A stretch of 64,000 nucleotides of DNA from Rheinheimera sp. EpRS3. Its GTDB lineage: Bacteria > Pseudomonadota > Gammaproteobacteria > Enterobacterales > Alteromonadaceae. How positions within the stretch are numbered: the first letter of the stretch is position 1; every line of letters begins with the position of its first letter. Location: NCBI RefSeq assembly GCF_001513785.1, contig NZ_LNQS01000008.1:496001-560000 (forward strand). The letters run 5' to 3'. Of the stretch, positions 17,910-28,316 are shown one piece after another. The position numbers and the translations under genes are program-made. The notes below the pieces were generated by a model. That model was given only the letters and a program-made list of their open reading frames with translations. It had not been told where the DNA came from and did no database searches.

Positions 17910-17938
17910 AGCATAGCATAATGTGGCAATTATGCCAA
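17910..17938 (-). promoter_or_regulatory. Sigma-70 promoter of lpxC
   Basis: On the minus strand TTGGCA (17938-17933) and TATGCT (17915-17910) are 17 bases apart and 46 bases upstream of the lpxC start codon. This gives lpxC expression separate from the dcw operon. Confidence 0.75.
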
Positions 17939-18007
17939 ATTCCACTGAACAGCAGCTTAACCCTGCTGTCGGCCCTGCCTGCAACTAAAACTATACTGAG
18001 TATAGAC

Positions 18008-19168
18008 TTAGTCGGCTTGTTTGCGTAAAAACGCCGGAATATCAAAAATATCGATATTCGCTTTGCTTTCTGGCTGTGCTTTCACGGCAGCGGTTGGCTG
18101 TTCTTCACGCATGGCCTGCGGTGCAGGTTTTTGCATGGTGTTACCGTGTTGTACGTACACAGGCATTGGCTCAGCGCGGTGATTTTGCACCAGGCTGATG
18201 TCCGGCCGGCGGTCTGCACCAATACCGGTGGCAACTACCGTTACACGCAGTTCGTCATGCATGTTAGGGTCGATTACCGCACCTACTACTACAGTGGCAT
18301 TTTCAGACGCAAAAGCTTTTACTGCGTTACCGACAATTTCAAACTCTTCGATGCTGATATCTAAACCGGCTGTGATATTAACCAGAATACCCTTGGCACC
18401 TGATAAATCAATATCTTCCAGCAGTGGGCTGGAAATAGCCTGCTCAGCAGCTTCTTCTGCCCGATCCGGGCCAGAAGCACGGCCACTACCCATCATGGCG
18501 GTGCCCATTTCTGACATCACGGTACGTACGTCGGCAAAGTCGACGTTGATCAAACCCGGACGGGTAATTAATTCAGCGATACCCTGCACAGCGCCCAGCA
18601 ACACGTTGTTGGCGGCTTTAAACGCATCCAGCAAACTAGTGCCTTTACCCAGCACTTTTAACAGCTTGTCGTTTGGAATGGTGATCAAGGAATCAACATG
18701 CTTGCTCAGCTCCAGAATACCTTCGTCAGCATAAGCGGTACGCTTTTTACCTTCGAACGGGAATGGTTTGGTTACCACTGCCACGGTTAAGATACCCAGT
18801 TCACGCGCCACTTCGGCCACGATTGGTGCTGCACCGGTACCTGTACCACCGCCCATACCGGCTGCGATAAAAATCATATCAGCGCCCTGCAGGGTTTTCT
18901 TGATGGTTTCGCGGTCTTCCTCGGCTGAACGGCGGCCGATTTCCGGGTTGGCACCAGCACCTAAACCTTTAGTAACATTTGCGCCTAACTGCAGCGTAAT
19001 GTTGGCTGATGAATTACGCAGAGCCTGAGCGTCGGTATTGGCCGCAACAAACTCTACACCTTCGATATTGCTGGCAACCATGTACTCAACAGCGTTACCG
19101 CCGCCGCCACCAACACCTATTACTTTAATAACAGCTTCTTCGCTGTGGTTTTCCATTAATTCAAACAT
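18008..19168 (-). CDS. ftsZ: Cell division tubulin homologue FtsZ
   Basis: 386-residue GTPase that forms the Z ring. The tubulin signature GGGTGTGAAP lies near residues 106-115, the synergy-loop region with NVDFADVRTVM near 205, and the conserved C-terminal peptide DIFDIPAFLRKQAD, which docks FtsA, ZipA and ZapD, closes the protein after a variable linker. Length is typical. It follows ftsA after 30 bases in the dcw order. Confidence 0.98.
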   Translation of the reverse strand: MFELMENHSEEAVIKVIGVGGGGGNAVEYMVASNIEGVEFVAANTDAQALRNSSANITLQLGANVTKGLGAGANPEIGRRSAEEDRETIKKTLQGADMIFIAAGMGGGTGTGAAPIVAEVARELGILTVAVVTKPFPFEGKKRTAYADEGILELSKHVDSLITIPNDKLLKVLGKGTSLLDAFKAANNVLLGAVQGIAELITRPGLINVDFADVRTVMSEMGTAMMGSGRASGPDRAEEAAEQAISSPLLEDIDLSGAKGILVNITAGLDISIEEFEIVGNAVKAFASENATVVVGAVIDPNMHDELRVTVVATGIGADRRPDISLVQNHRAEPMPVYVQHGNTMQKPAPQAMREEQPTAAVKAQPESKANIDIFDIPAFLRKQAD

Positions 19169-19198
19169 AGCTCTCTCTCCGTTTCTACGCTTACTAAC

Positions 19199-20434
19199 TT
19201 AAAATTCGCCTTTGAACCAGCTGCTGATCCGTTTGACGAAGCTACTTACTGAATCGCGCACATCAACATTTTTTTTCTGCTGGGTGCGTGCATCTTTACC
19301 GTACAACAACAGCCCTACCACGCTGGCATAAGCCGGGTCCTGTACGTACTCTTTTAAACCAGTAACATGCATAGGCTGCCCTACCCGCACCGGCATCTGA
19401 AAAATGTCTTCGGCAAATTCCACCGCGCCTTCCATCTTGGCGGTGCCCCCGGTAAGTACGACACCGGCAGCGATTTGCTCTTCCAGGCCAGAGCTGCGAA
19501 TTTCTTCCAGCACCAGCTCAAATAATTCCTGATAACGTGGCTCTACTACTTCAGCCAGGGTATGGCGCGACATAGACCTTGCCGGCCTGCCACCAACACT
19601 TGGTACTTCAATGCTTTCTTCTTTACCCACCATGCTGCGCAGCGCACAGGCATACTGCACTTTGATGTCTTCAGCATGGCTTAGCGGCGTACGGAAGATT
19701 TTGGCAATATCACTGGTAACCTGATTACCGGCTACCGGGATCACGGCGGTGTGGCGCAGCGCACCATTGGTATAAATAGAGATATCAATAGTACCGCCGC
19801 CCATATCCACTACGCAGACGCCAAGCTCTTTTTCATCGTCGGTCAGCACGGCGAAACTGGAGGCCAGCGAAGTAAAAATAAGTTGATCGACTTGCAGGCC
19901 ACAGCGCTCAACGCACTTTTCAATGTTCTTTGCCATGTCGTTGGCGCAGGTAATAATGTGCGCGCGGGCTTCCATCCGCACACCAGACATGCCCACCGGG
20001 CTTTTAATGCCTTCCTGCATATCTACCGAGAACTCCTGCGGCAGCACGTGCAGCATGCGCCGCTCGGCCGAAATAGGTACGGATTTAGCAGCGTGGATCA
20101 CATTGGCGACGTCTTCTGCAGTCACTTCAGTGTCGTTAATCGGTACCATGCCGCTTTCGTTCTGGCAGCGGATATGTTTACCGGTAATGCCTAAATACAC
20201 TGAGGATACGCGGCAATCTGCCATCAGCTCGGCTTCGTCAATGGCGCGCTGCACAGCCTGCACCACCAGATTCAAATCGTTAACGCCGCCTTTATCCATA
20301 CCGCGGGATACATGAGTACCCACGCCGACAATGCTAAGCTTGTCATCAGCAGTAATTTCGCCCACCACCGCTTTTATCTGGGCAGTGCCGATATCCAGGC
20401 CAACAATCAGATCTCTATCCAACGACTTAGTCAT
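19199..20434 (-). CDS. ftsA: Cell division actin homologue FtsA
   Basis: 411-residue actin-fold ATPase that tethers FtsZ to the inner membrane. The N-terminal phosphate-1 motif is VGLDIGTAQIKAVVGE; the phosphate-2 strand is VVDMGGGTIDISIY and the adenosine motif VLTGGTAKMEG. The C-terminus VKRISSWFKGEF is the amphipathic membrane-targeting helix. It overlaps the ftsQ stop by 4 bases. Confidence 0.97.
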   Translation of the reverse strand: MTKSLDRDLIVGLDIGTAQIKAVVGEITADDKLSIVGVGTHVSRGMDKGGVNDLNLVVQAVQRAIDEAELMADCRVSSVYLGITGKHIRCQNESGMVPINDTEVTAEDVANVIHAAKSVPISAERRMLHVLPQEFSVDMQEGIKSPVGMSGVRMEARAHIITCANDMAKNIEKCVERCGLQVDQLIFTSLASSFAVLTDDEKELGVCVVDMGGGTIDISIYTNGALRHTAVIPVAGNQVTSDIAKIFRTPLSHAEDIKVQYACALRSMVGKEESIEVPSVGGRPARSMSRHTLAEVVEPRYQELFELVLEEIRSSGLEEQIAAGVVLTGGTAKMEGAVEFAEDIFQMPVRVGQPMHVTGLKEYVQDPAYASVVGLLLYGKDARTQQKKNVDVRDSVSSFVKRISSWFKGEF

Positions 20435-21183
20435 GCTTTTCTCTTTTGTTCAGTGCTGTAACGCACCGCTATACCGGTGTCGTAGCGCAAATCTACTTCG
20501 GCTACGGCTTCGGTTTTGTGTTTACTGATAACCGGATACAGCTCGATAAAGCGCTGTAGCCGTTTTAAGGTGTCTTCTCGCCCCAGCTTTAGTGCAACAC
20601 CGTTGCTCAGGCTTACCTGCCAGGAAAAACGCTCGGTTAAACCCAGCGCCACGGCATTAAATTTATGCAGGGCCAATAAGCCCTGCATATGGCGGAACAT
20701 GGCAAGTGCATCCTGTTGGCTGCCTTCGGGGCCGGTTAACATTGGCAATGCTGTTTTCAGCTGTTCTACGGGCGCCTGAAAAACCTCGCCCTGTGTATTA
20801 AGTAATTGCTGCTGATTCCAGATTGCTACCGGTCGTTGTTCTGTTACCACCACAACCAGAGCATCAGGCCATTGTTTGCGCACGGCCACCTGATATACCC
20901 AGGGTTGCTGTAACAGGAACTGCTGCACCTGATCCACGTTCACGCTAAAAAAGTTACCGACGTACTGCTGTTGCAGAGTCTGGTGCAGTACGGTGGCATC
21001 GATATGATGAAAATCACCGTATAAGCGCACCTGACGCACCGGCGCACTTTGCTGGCTTTGCATCCAGTCGCTGATTTTTGCCCCTGTCCATGCCAGCGCT
21101 GCTACCGCGACAATAAAAAACAGCACTCCGGCATAAAATGCCGGGCGTTGTTTAAATTGCAGCTGAGGCAGGCGCCAGTTCAT
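20431..21183 (-). CDS. ftsQ: Divisome protein FtsQ
   Basis: 250-residue bitopic protein that binds FtsB and FtsL and links early and late divisome parts. One N-terminal membrane segment (about residues 16-35) is followed by a POTRA domain (VRQVRLYGDFHHID ... WVYQVAVRKQWPDALVVVVTEQRPVA) and the FtsQ beta domain ending EVDLRYDTGIAVRY. The gap to ddlB is 2 bases. Confidence 0.95.
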   Translation of the reverse strand: MNWRLPQLQFKQRPAFYAGVLFFIVAVAALAWTGAKISDWMQSQQSAPVRQVRLYGDFHHIDATVLHQTLQQQYVGNFFSVNVDQVQQFLLQQPWVYQVAVRKQWPDALVVVVTEQRPVAIWNQQQLLNTQGEVFQAPVEQLKTALPMLTGPEGSQQDALAMFRHMQGLLALHKFNAVALGLTERFSWQVSLSNGVALKLGREDTLKRLQRFIELYPVISKHKTEAVAEVDLRYDTGIAVRYSTEQKRKA

Positions 21184-21185
21184 AG

Positions 21186-22115
21186 TTATTTTGTTCCTTC
21201 GGTCTGGTTAAGTATTGCCAGAACTAATTGCTGAAAACTCAGACCAGCGGCTTTAGCGGCCATAGGTACCAGCGATTTTTCTGTCATACCCGGCACAGTG
21301 TTTACTTCCAGTAAATAGTGCTGGCCGCTTTGGTCCAGCATAATGTCTACCCGGCCCCAACCTGATGCACCCACTGCATTAAAAGCCTTAAGCGCAGTGT
21401 CTTGCATCGCGGCGGTTTGCTCTGCGCTTAATGGCGCCGGGCATAAGTATTCAGTGCTGTTGGCCTGGTATTTGGCTTCGTAGTCGTAAAAGGCGCGTGG
21501 TGTGCGCATTTCCACTACCGGCAGTACCTGGCCATTTAACATAGCGACAGTAAACTCGCGGCCGTTTATCCAGCGTTCAACTAAAATTTCGCTGTCGTAT
21601 TTCAGTGCCGCGCGAATGGCCTGCTCCAGCTCTTCTGCTGTGCTGGCGGCACTCATGCCAATGCTGGAGCCTTCATTGGCTGGCTTAACCATTACTTTGC
21701 CGCCAAGGCTGGCCAGCAAACCGGCAAAATCGGTGTCGTTGTTGTGTACTACGGCAAAAGGAGCCGTTGGTAATTGCTGCGCCTGAAACAGCCATTTACA
21801 GCGGATTTTGTCCATCGCCAGAGCAGAACCCAGTACACCGCTGCCGGTGTAAGGTAAGCCCAGTTGTTGCAGTGCGCCTTGCATGCTGCCATCTTCACCA
21901 CCACGGCCATGTAACACAATAAATACCCGTTGCGCTGCGGTGGCCGCTAACTCAGCCAGTGACTGGGTTTGTGGATCAAAAGCAAAGGCATTTACACCTG
22001 CATCTTGCAGGGCTTTTAATACCGCAGTGCCAGAGCGCAGCGACACTTCGCGCTCGGCAGAGTTACCGCCAAACATTACGGCGACTTTGCCAAAAGCATT
22101 TACATTGCTAGTCAT
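21186..22115 (-). CDS. ddlB: D-alanine--D-alanine ligase
   Basis: 309-residue ATP-grasp enzyme that makes the D-Ala-D-Ala used by MurF. Key segments are [17 protein letters not shown] at the N-terminus, [13 protein letters not shown], the ATP-binding [12 protein letters not shown], and the C-terminal metal site [15 protein letters not shown]. The short length and the location between murC and ftsQ identify it as DdlB rather than DdlA. It overlaps murC by 4 bases. Confidence 0.96.
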   Translation of the reverse strand: MTSNVNAFGKVAVMFGGNSAEREVSLRSGTAVLKALQDAGVNAFAFDPQTQSLAELAATAAQRVFIVLHGRGGEDGSMQGALQQLGLPYTGSGVLGSALAMDKIRCKWLFQAQQLPTAPFAVVHNNDTDFAGLLASLGGKVMVKPANEGSSIGMSAASTAEELEQAIRAALKYDSEILVERWINGREFTVAMLNGQVLPVVEMRTPRAFYDYEAKYQANSTEYLCPAPLSAEQTAAMQDTALKAFNAVGASGWGRVDIMLDQSGQHYLLEVNTVPGMTEKSLVPMAAKAAGLSFQQLVLAILNQTEGTK

Positions 22116-23581
22116 GCCTGTACTCCTGCGCTGGCTTTAAGTTGGTCAATATTCAGCTGCATAGCCGCCAGCTTTTTAACTAAAGCGCCGATATTGCCGG
22201 CACCTTGTGTCAGCACTACATCGCCATCCTGCAGCACACCAGCCAGGCTGGCAGCAAGCTCGGCAGGCTCGGCAACATAAATTGGGTCCAGCGTGCCACG
22301 GGCGCGGATAGAGCGGCATAAACTGCGGCTGTCGGCACCGGCAATCGGCGCTTCTCCGGCTGAATACACTTCCAACAGCAATAGCTTATCTACCGTAGAC
22401 AGCACTTTGGCAAAGTCTTCGTACAAATCACGGGTACGGGTAAAACGGTGTGGCTGATAAGCCATAACCAACCGGCGCTGTGGCCAGGCAGCCCGCGCCG
22501 CAGCAATAGTGGCAGCCACTTCGGTTGGGTGATGGCCGTAGTCGTCCAGCAGCAGTACTTTGCCGTTACCGGTATCAAATTCACCGTACTGCTGAAAACG
22601 CCGGCCTATACCTTCAAACTTGCTCAGCGCAGCCAGTATGGCCTGCTCGCTGATGCCTTCATCCAGCGCCAGCGCAAAGGCGGCAGTGGCATTTAACGCA
22701 TTATGTTTGCCGGGTAAATTCAGTACCACTTCGCGTTGATTACCGCTGTTATCGCCAATAGTGTTGTCGGTGATCACAAACCGGCTTTGGGTGCCGCTTT
22801 GGCTGAATTCACTGATGACAAAATCAGCGTCGTCACTAAAGCCGTACGTCAGCACGGTGCGGCCAATTTGCGGGATCAGCGCGCGCAGCACCGGATCGTC
22901 GATACATACCACTACCACGCCATAAAATGGCAGGTTGTGGCAAAATTCCAGATAGGTGGCTTTTAGCTTTTCAAAGTCGCCCTGATAGGTGTCCATGTGA
23001 TCAGCTTCGATATTGGTGATCACTGTAGCCAGGGGTTGCAGGTGCAGGAAAGATGCGTCGCTCTCGTCGGCTTCAGCAATTAAATAACGTCCGCTGCCCA
23101 ACCGGGCGTTAGAACCGGCTGAATTAAGCAGACCACCAATAACAAAAGTAGGGTCGGTACCGGCTTCAGCGAAAATAGACGCCAACAAACTGGTGGTAGT
23201 GGTTTTACCGTGCGTACCAGCAACGGCGATACCATGGCGAAAGCGCATTAGCTCGCCAAGCATTTCTGCGCGGCGCACTACAGGAATACGTAACTCACGA
23301 GCGGCAGCTACTTCAGGGTTATTGCTGTTAATAGCACTTGAAACCACTACTACGCTGGCGCCATTAACATGGCCGGCATCATGGCCAAACAGCACGCTGG
23401 CACCCAGCGTAATTAAGCGTTCAGTAACAGCATTAGGCGCAATGTCGGAGCCCGATACGTTATAACCTTCATTAACCAGCACTTCGGCAATACCGCCCAT
23501 ACCGGCACCACCAATGCCGACAAAGTGAATACGCTCAACGCGGCGCATTGCCAGTTTTTTCTGTTGCGGTGTACTTATCAT
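22112..23581 (-). CDS. murC: UDP-N-acetylmuramate--L-alanine ligase MurC
   Basis: 489-residue Mur ligase that adds L-Ala to UDP-MurNAc. The nucleotide-sugar Rossmann start is [19 protein letters not shown]; the ATP loop is [15 protein letters not shown] near residue 120; domain 3 contains [13 protein letters not shown] 23581 overlaps the murG stop (ATGA) and begins MISTPQQKK; a 14-codon upstream extension lies inside murG and was not used. Confidence 0.96.
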   Translation of the reverse strand: MISTPQQKKLAMRRVERIHFVGIGGAGMGGIAEVLVNEGYNVSGSDIAPNAVTERLITLGASVLFGHDAGHVNGASVVVVSSAINSNNPEVAAARELRIPVVRRAEMLGELMRFRHGIAVAGTHGKTTTTSLLASIFAEAGTDPTFVIGGLLNSAGSNARLGSGRYLIAEADESDASFLHLQPLATVITNIEADHMDTYQGDFEKLKATYLEFCHNLPFYGVVVVCIDDPVLRALIPQIGRTVLTYGFSDDADFVISEFSQSGTQSRFVITDNTIGDNSGNQREVVLNLPGKHNALNATAAFALALDEGISEQAILAALSKFEGIGRRFQQYGEFDTGNGKVLLLDDYGHHPTEVAATIAAARAAWPQRRLVMAYQPHRFTRTRDLYEDFAKVLSTVDKLLLLEVYSAGEAPIAGADSRSLCRSIRARGTLDPIYVAEPAELAASLAGVLQDGDVVLTQGAGNIGALVKKLAAMQLNIDQLKASAGVQA

Positions 23582-24678
23582 AAATTCTGTCCTGCTACTT
23601 GCTGACCTACTACCTGCTGACATAGCGCCACTACCTGTGCGGTTGCATGATCCAAGGCACAGGCACGCGCTTTGACGGCCATTTGCTGTAACGGTGCTTT
23701 ACTGTGTAACCATTGCTGCAGCAGCGGCAGCAAGCGTTGTTCTGTTAACTCGTGCTGCGCCAGCAACAAGGCAGCACCCTGTTCTGTTAACCAGCGGGCG
23801 TTAGCACTCTGGTGATCGTCTATTGCGCTTGGCAGCGGCACAAACACCGCCGCCACACCGGCACACGCCAGCTCACTGACGGTGGAAGCACCGGCGCGGC
23901 AAATTACTACGTCGGCCCAGGCATAGGCTTGCGCCATATCGTCAATAAATGCGCTGGCCTGCGCGGTTAAATTGGCATTGCCCAGTTGCTGATACTGCTG
24001 TTCAGTTTGCAGTTGCATGGCTTTACCGGTTTGGTGGCGCACTTCAAGCACACCAGCCTGCGCCGCTTTGGCAAAAATGGCTGGCAATTTATCGTTTAAT
24101 GCCTGAGCCCCCAAACTGCCGCCCACGACTAATACTTTTAAACTGCCGCTGTAATCGTGCGCTGCGGCAATATTAATAAGCTCTGCCCGTACCGGGTTAC
24201 CCACCAGCTGTTGTTTGGCATGGCCAGCAAAAGCCGCAGGAAAGGCTACCAGTACCTTGCGGGCCAGCTTAGCCAGCAGCCGGTTGGTGCTGCCTGCAAC
24301 GGCATTTTGCTCGTGAATAAACAGCGGTAGCCGTTTTAACCAGGCGGCCACGCCACCAGGGCCACTGGCATAACCGCCAAAACCCAGTACCAGATCAGGT
24401 TGCACCGTATTAAACACCTGGCGCGCCTGCAATAGTGATTTAACCAGCATCCAGGGTGCGGTTAGCAAAGACAGCACACCTTTACCGCGCAGCCCGGCAA
24501 CGTTGATAGCATGAAATGGCCAGCCGAATTGCGGCACCAACGTCGCTTCCATCCGGTTAGCCGTGCCCAGCCAGTGAATTTGCCATCCGGCAGCAGACAG
24601 TGCAGTCGCTACCGCCTGCGCCGGGAAAATATGACCGCCGGTGCCGCCTGCCATAATCAGAATGCGCGGTTTAGTCAT
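23578..24678 (-). CDS. murG: Lipid II-forming GlcNAc transferase MurG
   Basis: 366-residue GT-B glycosyltransferase on the inner leaflet that adds GlcNAc to lipid I. The G-loop [16 protein letters not shown] is at the N-terminus, and the second glycine-rich loop [12 protein letters not shown] and the donor-binding [16 protein letters not shown] motif are intact. The start overlaps the end of ftsW by 8 bases. Confidence 0.96.
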   Translation of the reverse strand: MTKPRILIMAGGTGGHIFPAQAVATALSAAGWQIHWLGTANRMEATLVPQFGWPFHAINVAGLRGKGVLSLLTAPWMLVKSLLQARQVFNTVQPDLVLGFGGYASGPGGVAAWLKRLPLFIHEQNAVAGSTNRLLAKLARKVLVAFPAAFAGHAKQQLVGNPVRAELINIAAAHDYSGSLKVLVVGGSLGAQALNDKLPAIFAKAAQAGVLEVRHQTGKAMQLQTEQQYQQLGNANLTAQASAFIDDMAQAYAWADVVICRAGASTVSELACAGVAAVFVPLPSAIDDHQSANARWLTEQGAALLLAQHELTEQRLLPLLQQWLHSKAPLQQMAVKARACALDHATAQVVALCQQVVGQQVAGQNL

Positions 24679-25882
24679 TACGGCCTCCGCTGATGGCGTG
24701 CTTGCCTTTTAGCCGCACTTCAAAATCTATCCGCAGTAACAGCGCGGCAGTGGCCAGCATAATAATTAAACTACTACCGCCAGAGCTGACAAAAGGCAGC
24801 GTTAAGCCTTTGGTAGGTAAAGCGCCGGTAGCTACACCAATGTTTACTGCCGACTGAAAACCAATCCAGATTGCCAGTGCATAAGCTAAAAAGCCGTGGA
24901 AGCTCATATTTTTTGCCAGAGCGCGCTGGCCAATCCACAGGGCGCGGTACACCAGCATAAAGATCAGCGCCAGTAACAACGCAACACCGATAAAGCCGGT
25001 TTCTTCGGCAATAACGGCCAGAATAAAATCGGTATGAGCTTCGGGCAAATATTCCAGTTTCTGAATGCTGTTACCCAGGCCCTGGCCAAACCAGCCGCCG
25101 CGACCAAATGCCATTAACGACTGCGTTAACTGATAACCACTACCAAAAGGGTCAGCCCAGGGATCCAGAAATGCGGTTACCCGTTTCCAGCGGTATTCGC
25201 TGTATACAATCAGTACACCAATCGCCATCAAGCCGGTAAAAATAAGGCCGAAGAACTGCCATAACTTGGCACCTGCCAAAAACAGCAAAGCCACAGCCGT
25301 GGCAAACATCACAATGACCGTGCCTAAATCTGGCTGCATCAGTAGTAACACCGCAAAGGCAAATAACACCAGCAAGGGTTTTAGGAAGCCTTTTAAGTTC
25401 TCGCGCACTTCTTCATGGCGCCGCACCAGATAACTGGACAGATAAACAAAGAAGAACAGCTTGGCGGGCTCAGCCGACTGCAAACCAATAGGGCCAATGG
25501 ATAACCAGCGGGTACTGCCGTTAACGTTACGGCCAAACAGCAATACCGCGACCAACAGCGCCAGCCCGGTAAACAGCAGTAACATATTGCTGTTGTGCCA
25601 CCATTGCACCGGAATATTAATCACCACCAGTGCGGCAGAAAACCCCAGCGCCAGATACACCAGATGCCGGATAGTAAAATGCAGTTCGTTGCCGTGCAGC
25701 CTGGCGGCAACCGGCACCGACGCGCTGGTAACCATGACCACGCCCACCGCCAGAATAAGCAGCAGCAAGGTAAGAAACAGCTTGTCGTAGGCAGCGCCAT
25801 CATCGGCATTCCACCAGTTGGTAATAATGTGCAGCGGGTTTTGCAGCTGAGTTCTCAGCGTATCCAGTGCCAGCTGTTTCAT
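24671..25882 (-). CDS. ftsW: Septal peptidoglycan glycosyltransferase FtsW
   Basis: 403-residue SEDS protein with about ten membrane helices that polymerises septal glycan together with FtsI. The family signatures LQSAEPAKLFFFVYLSSYL (with the catalytic-region Glu-Pro-x-Lys), MQPDLGT, AHTDFILAVIAEE and FVSSGGSS are present. The N-terminal cytoplasmic extension of about 40 residues is usual for FtsW. Confidence 0.96.
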   Translation of the reverse strand: MKQLALDTLRTQLQNPLHIITNWWNADDGAAYDKLFLTLLLLILAVGVVMVTSASVPVAARLHGNELHFTIRHLVYLALGFSAALVVINIPVQWWHNSNMLLLFTGLALLVAVLLFGRNVNGSTRWLSIGPIGLQSAEPAKLFFFVYLSSYLVRRHEEVRENLKGFLKPLLVLFAFAVLLLMQPDLGTVIVMFATAVALLFLAGAKLWQFFGLIFTGLMAIGVLIVYSEYRWKRVTAFLDPWADPFGSGYQLTQSLMAFGRGGWFGQGLGNSIQKLEYLPEAHTDFILAVIAEETGFIGVALLLALIFMLVYRALWIGQRALAKNMSFHGFLAYALAIWIGFQSAVNIGVATGALPTKGLTLPFVSSGGSSLIIMLATAALLLRIDFEVRLKGKHAISGGRND

Positions 25883-27231
25883 AGCACCTCCGCCTTAACA
25901 GCGGCGGCAAATTGCTCGCCACGGTCTGCATAACTTTTAAACATATCCAGGCTGGCACAGGCCGGTGACAGCAATACCATATCGCCAGGCGCAGCCAGCT
26001 TTGCCGCCGTTTTTACCGCCTCTTGTATCGTTTTTACCTGAATACTGCCGGCTTTAAGCGCGGCTATCACCGGGCCGTCCTGCCCCAGGGTAATCAGCTG
26101 CTGTACGTCGCTGTCTAGCACGGGTTTTAGCTCGGCCATGTCGGCGCCTTTACCATCACCACCGGCAATTAAAATCAGCTTGCCGCTTACCGCCGGGCGC
26201 AAACCGGCAATAGCCGCCAGCGTAGCGCCGATGTTGGTGGCTTTAGAGTCGTTGATCCAGCGCACGGCGTTTTTCTCGGCCACTAAAATGCAGCGATGCG
26301 GCAAAGACACAAACTGTTTTAGCGCGCTGATTAAACCTGCCCGGCTGGCACCGGCCGCCAGTGCTAAGGCGCAGGCTACCAGGGCATTAAATTCGTTATG
26401 AGCACCAAACAGTGTCATTTCGCTAATGGGTAACAGCGGCTCACCGGCAACATTTAACCAGCGGTTACCGTCAATAACGGCAATGCCGTAGGCGGAATCG
26501 GCCAGTTTAATGCCCAGCGTATGCGCACTGATTGAAGGTGTGGTGGCACTGTCAGCTAAATTAAATACCGCCAGTTGGCTATGCTGATATACCCGCTGTT
26601 TAGACGCGGCATAAGCCGCCATATCACGGTAGCGATCTAAGTGATCGGCGCTTACATTTAAAATGCAGCTGGCCACACTATGCAGGCCTGTTGTGGTGTC
26701 AAGCTGAAAGCTGGACAGTTCAAGCACAAACACATCGGTGTCTTGTTGTGCTATGGCATCGAGTACCGGCAAGCCGATATTGCCTGCCGCCAGTGCTTTT
26801 ACACCACTGCATTTGAGCATGGCTTCTACCAGCATCGTCACGGTAGATTTGCCGTTAGAGCCGGTAATCGCCACCACCGGCTTATGATTAAAGCGGGCAA
26901 ATAACTCAACATCGCCCAGCAGCTCTACGCCTTGTGCCACCGCAAAGCGGATAGCCGGATGCGTTGGCGATAACCCCGGGCTTAAGATAATCATGTCCAT
27001 CTTGGCCAGCCGGTTGGCGTCCAGCTCGCCTAAGTAAATGCCATCTACCTTTTCAGCGGCAATTTGTTCAATACCGGCGGGTTTGCTGCGGCTGTCCATC
27101 AGCACAGGTTTAACGCCCAGGCTTAACAAAAAACGCACAGTGGCCAGACCCGACAGGCCCAGCCCCACAACTGCAATGCGTTTCTTCGCTAAATGCTGCA
27201 TCATTAAACTCTGTGTCTCCGTTAACGTCAT
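25879..27231 (-). CDS. murD: UDP-MurNAc-L-Ala--D-glutamate ligase MurD
   Basis: 450-residue Mur ligase. The Rossmann start is IAVVGLGLSGLATVRFL, the ATP loop is VAITGSNGKSTVTMLV near residue 120, and the central NVSADHLDRY and WINDSKATN motifs fit MurD. It adds D-Glu to the nucleotide precursor. The stop overlaps the ftsW start by 4 bases and the start lies 2 bases from the mraY stop. Confidence 0.96.
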   Translation of the reverse strand: MTLTETQSLMMQHLAKKRIAVVGLGLSGLATVRFLLSLGVKPVLMDSRSKPAGIEQIAAEKVDGIYLGELDANRLAKMDMIILSPGLSPTHPAIRFAVAQGVELLGDVELFARFNHKPVVAITGSNGKSTVTMLVEAMLKCSGVKALAAGNIGLPVLDAIAQQDTDVFVLELSSFQLDTTTGLHSVASCILNVSADHLDRYRDMAAYAASKQRVYQHSQLAVFNLADSATTPSISAHTLGIKLADSAYGIAVIDGNRWLNVAGEPLLPISEMTLFGAHNEFNALVACALALAAGASRAGLISALKQFVSLPHRCILVAEKNAVRWINDSKATNIGATLAAIAGLRPAVSGKLILIAGGDGKGADMAELKPVLDSDVQQLITLGQDGPVIAALKAGSIQVKTIQEAVKTAAKLAAPGDMVLLSPACASLDMFKSYADRGEQFAAAVKAEVL

Positions 27232-27233
27232 CG

Positions 27234-28316
27234 TTATCTCAGTTTCAAGGTGGCAAGGCCCACCAGCACAAAGATGATGGATAAAATCCAGAACCGCACA
27301 ATCACGCGCGGCTCAGGCCAGCCTTTTAATTCATAGTGATGGTGGATAGGCGCCATGCGGAAAATACGCTGGCCGCGCAATTTGTAAGAGCCTACCTGCA
27401 GGATCACTGACAGCGTTTCCATGACAAAGACGCCGCCCATAATAAACAGCACTATTTCCTGCCGCACCAGAATGGCGATAACGCCCAGCACCGCACCCAG
27501 CGCCAGTGAGCCAACATCGCCCATAAATACCTGCGCCGGATAGGTGTTAAACCATAAAAAGCCTAAGCCTGCGCCGACTAAAGCGGCACACACCACCACC
27601 AGCTCACCGGCGTAGGGCAGATAAGGAATATTCAGATAACCGGAAAAATTCACGTTGCCGCTGGCGTAAGCAATAATGGCAAACGCCGATGCCACCATAA
27701 TGGTAGGCACTATGGCCAGGCCGTCGAGGCCGTCGGTCAGGTTGACGGCATTACTGGTGCCGACAATGACAAAATAACTTAACGCGATAAACAATAAGCC
27801 CAGTTGTGGCATAACGTCTTTAAGAAACGGTACCAGCAGCGCGGTTTCGGCCGGACGCTCGGCGGTAAAATACAAAAAGGCCGCAGTAGCAATGGCAAAC
27901 AGCGATTGCCAGAAGTATTTCCAGCGGGCAATCAGGCCTTTGGGATCTTTGCGGATCACTTTACGGTAATCATCAACAAAGCCAATCCAGCCAAAACTTA
28001 TCAGCACAAACAGCACTACCCAGACATACTTGTTGTCCAGATCTGCCCATAACAAGGTGCTTAGCAATACTGAGCCTAAGATCAGCAGGCCACCCATCGT
28101 CGGTGTGCCTTTTTTCGAGAAGTGGCTTTGCGGGCCGTCGTTACGTACCACCTGGCCAATTTGCATCAGTTGCAAACGCGCAATAAGCTTAGGCCCTAAA
28201 TACAGGCTTAATAGTAACGACGTTAAAATACCCAGTATGGCGCGAAACGTCAGGTAACTGAATACATTAAAAAAGCTGAAGTATTGGGTTAAATACTCGG
28301 CCAACCAAACTAGCAT
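27234..28316 (-). CDS. mraY: Phospho-MurNAc-pentapeptide translocase MraY
   Basis: 360-residue ten-helix membrane enzyme that makes lipid I from UDP-MurNAc-pentapeptide and undecaprenyl phosphate. Signatures: [19 protein letters not shown], the [10 protein letters not shown] loop with catalytic aspartates, and [11 protein letters not shown] near the end. ATG 28316 has AGGAG at a good distance; an upstream in-frame ATG within murF was rejected. The overlap with murF is 7 bases. Confidence 0.97.
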   Translation of the reverse strand: MLVWLAEYLTQYFSFFNVFSYLTFRAILGILTSLLLSLYLGPKLIARLQLMQIGQVVRNDGPQSHFSKKGTPTMGGLLILGSVLLSTLLWADLDNKYVWVVLFVLISFGWIGFVDDYRKVIRKDPKGLIARWKYFWQSLFAIATAAFLYFTAERPAETALLVPFLKDVMPQLGLLFIALSYFVIVGTSNAVNLTDGLDGLAIVPTIMVASAFAIIAYASGNVNFSGYLNIPYLPYAGELVVVCAALVGAGLGFLWFNTYPAQVFMGDVGSLALGAVLGVIAILVRQEIVLFIMGGVFVMETLSVILQVGSYKLRGQRIFRMAPIHHHYELKGWPEPRVIVRFWILSIIFVLVGLATLKLR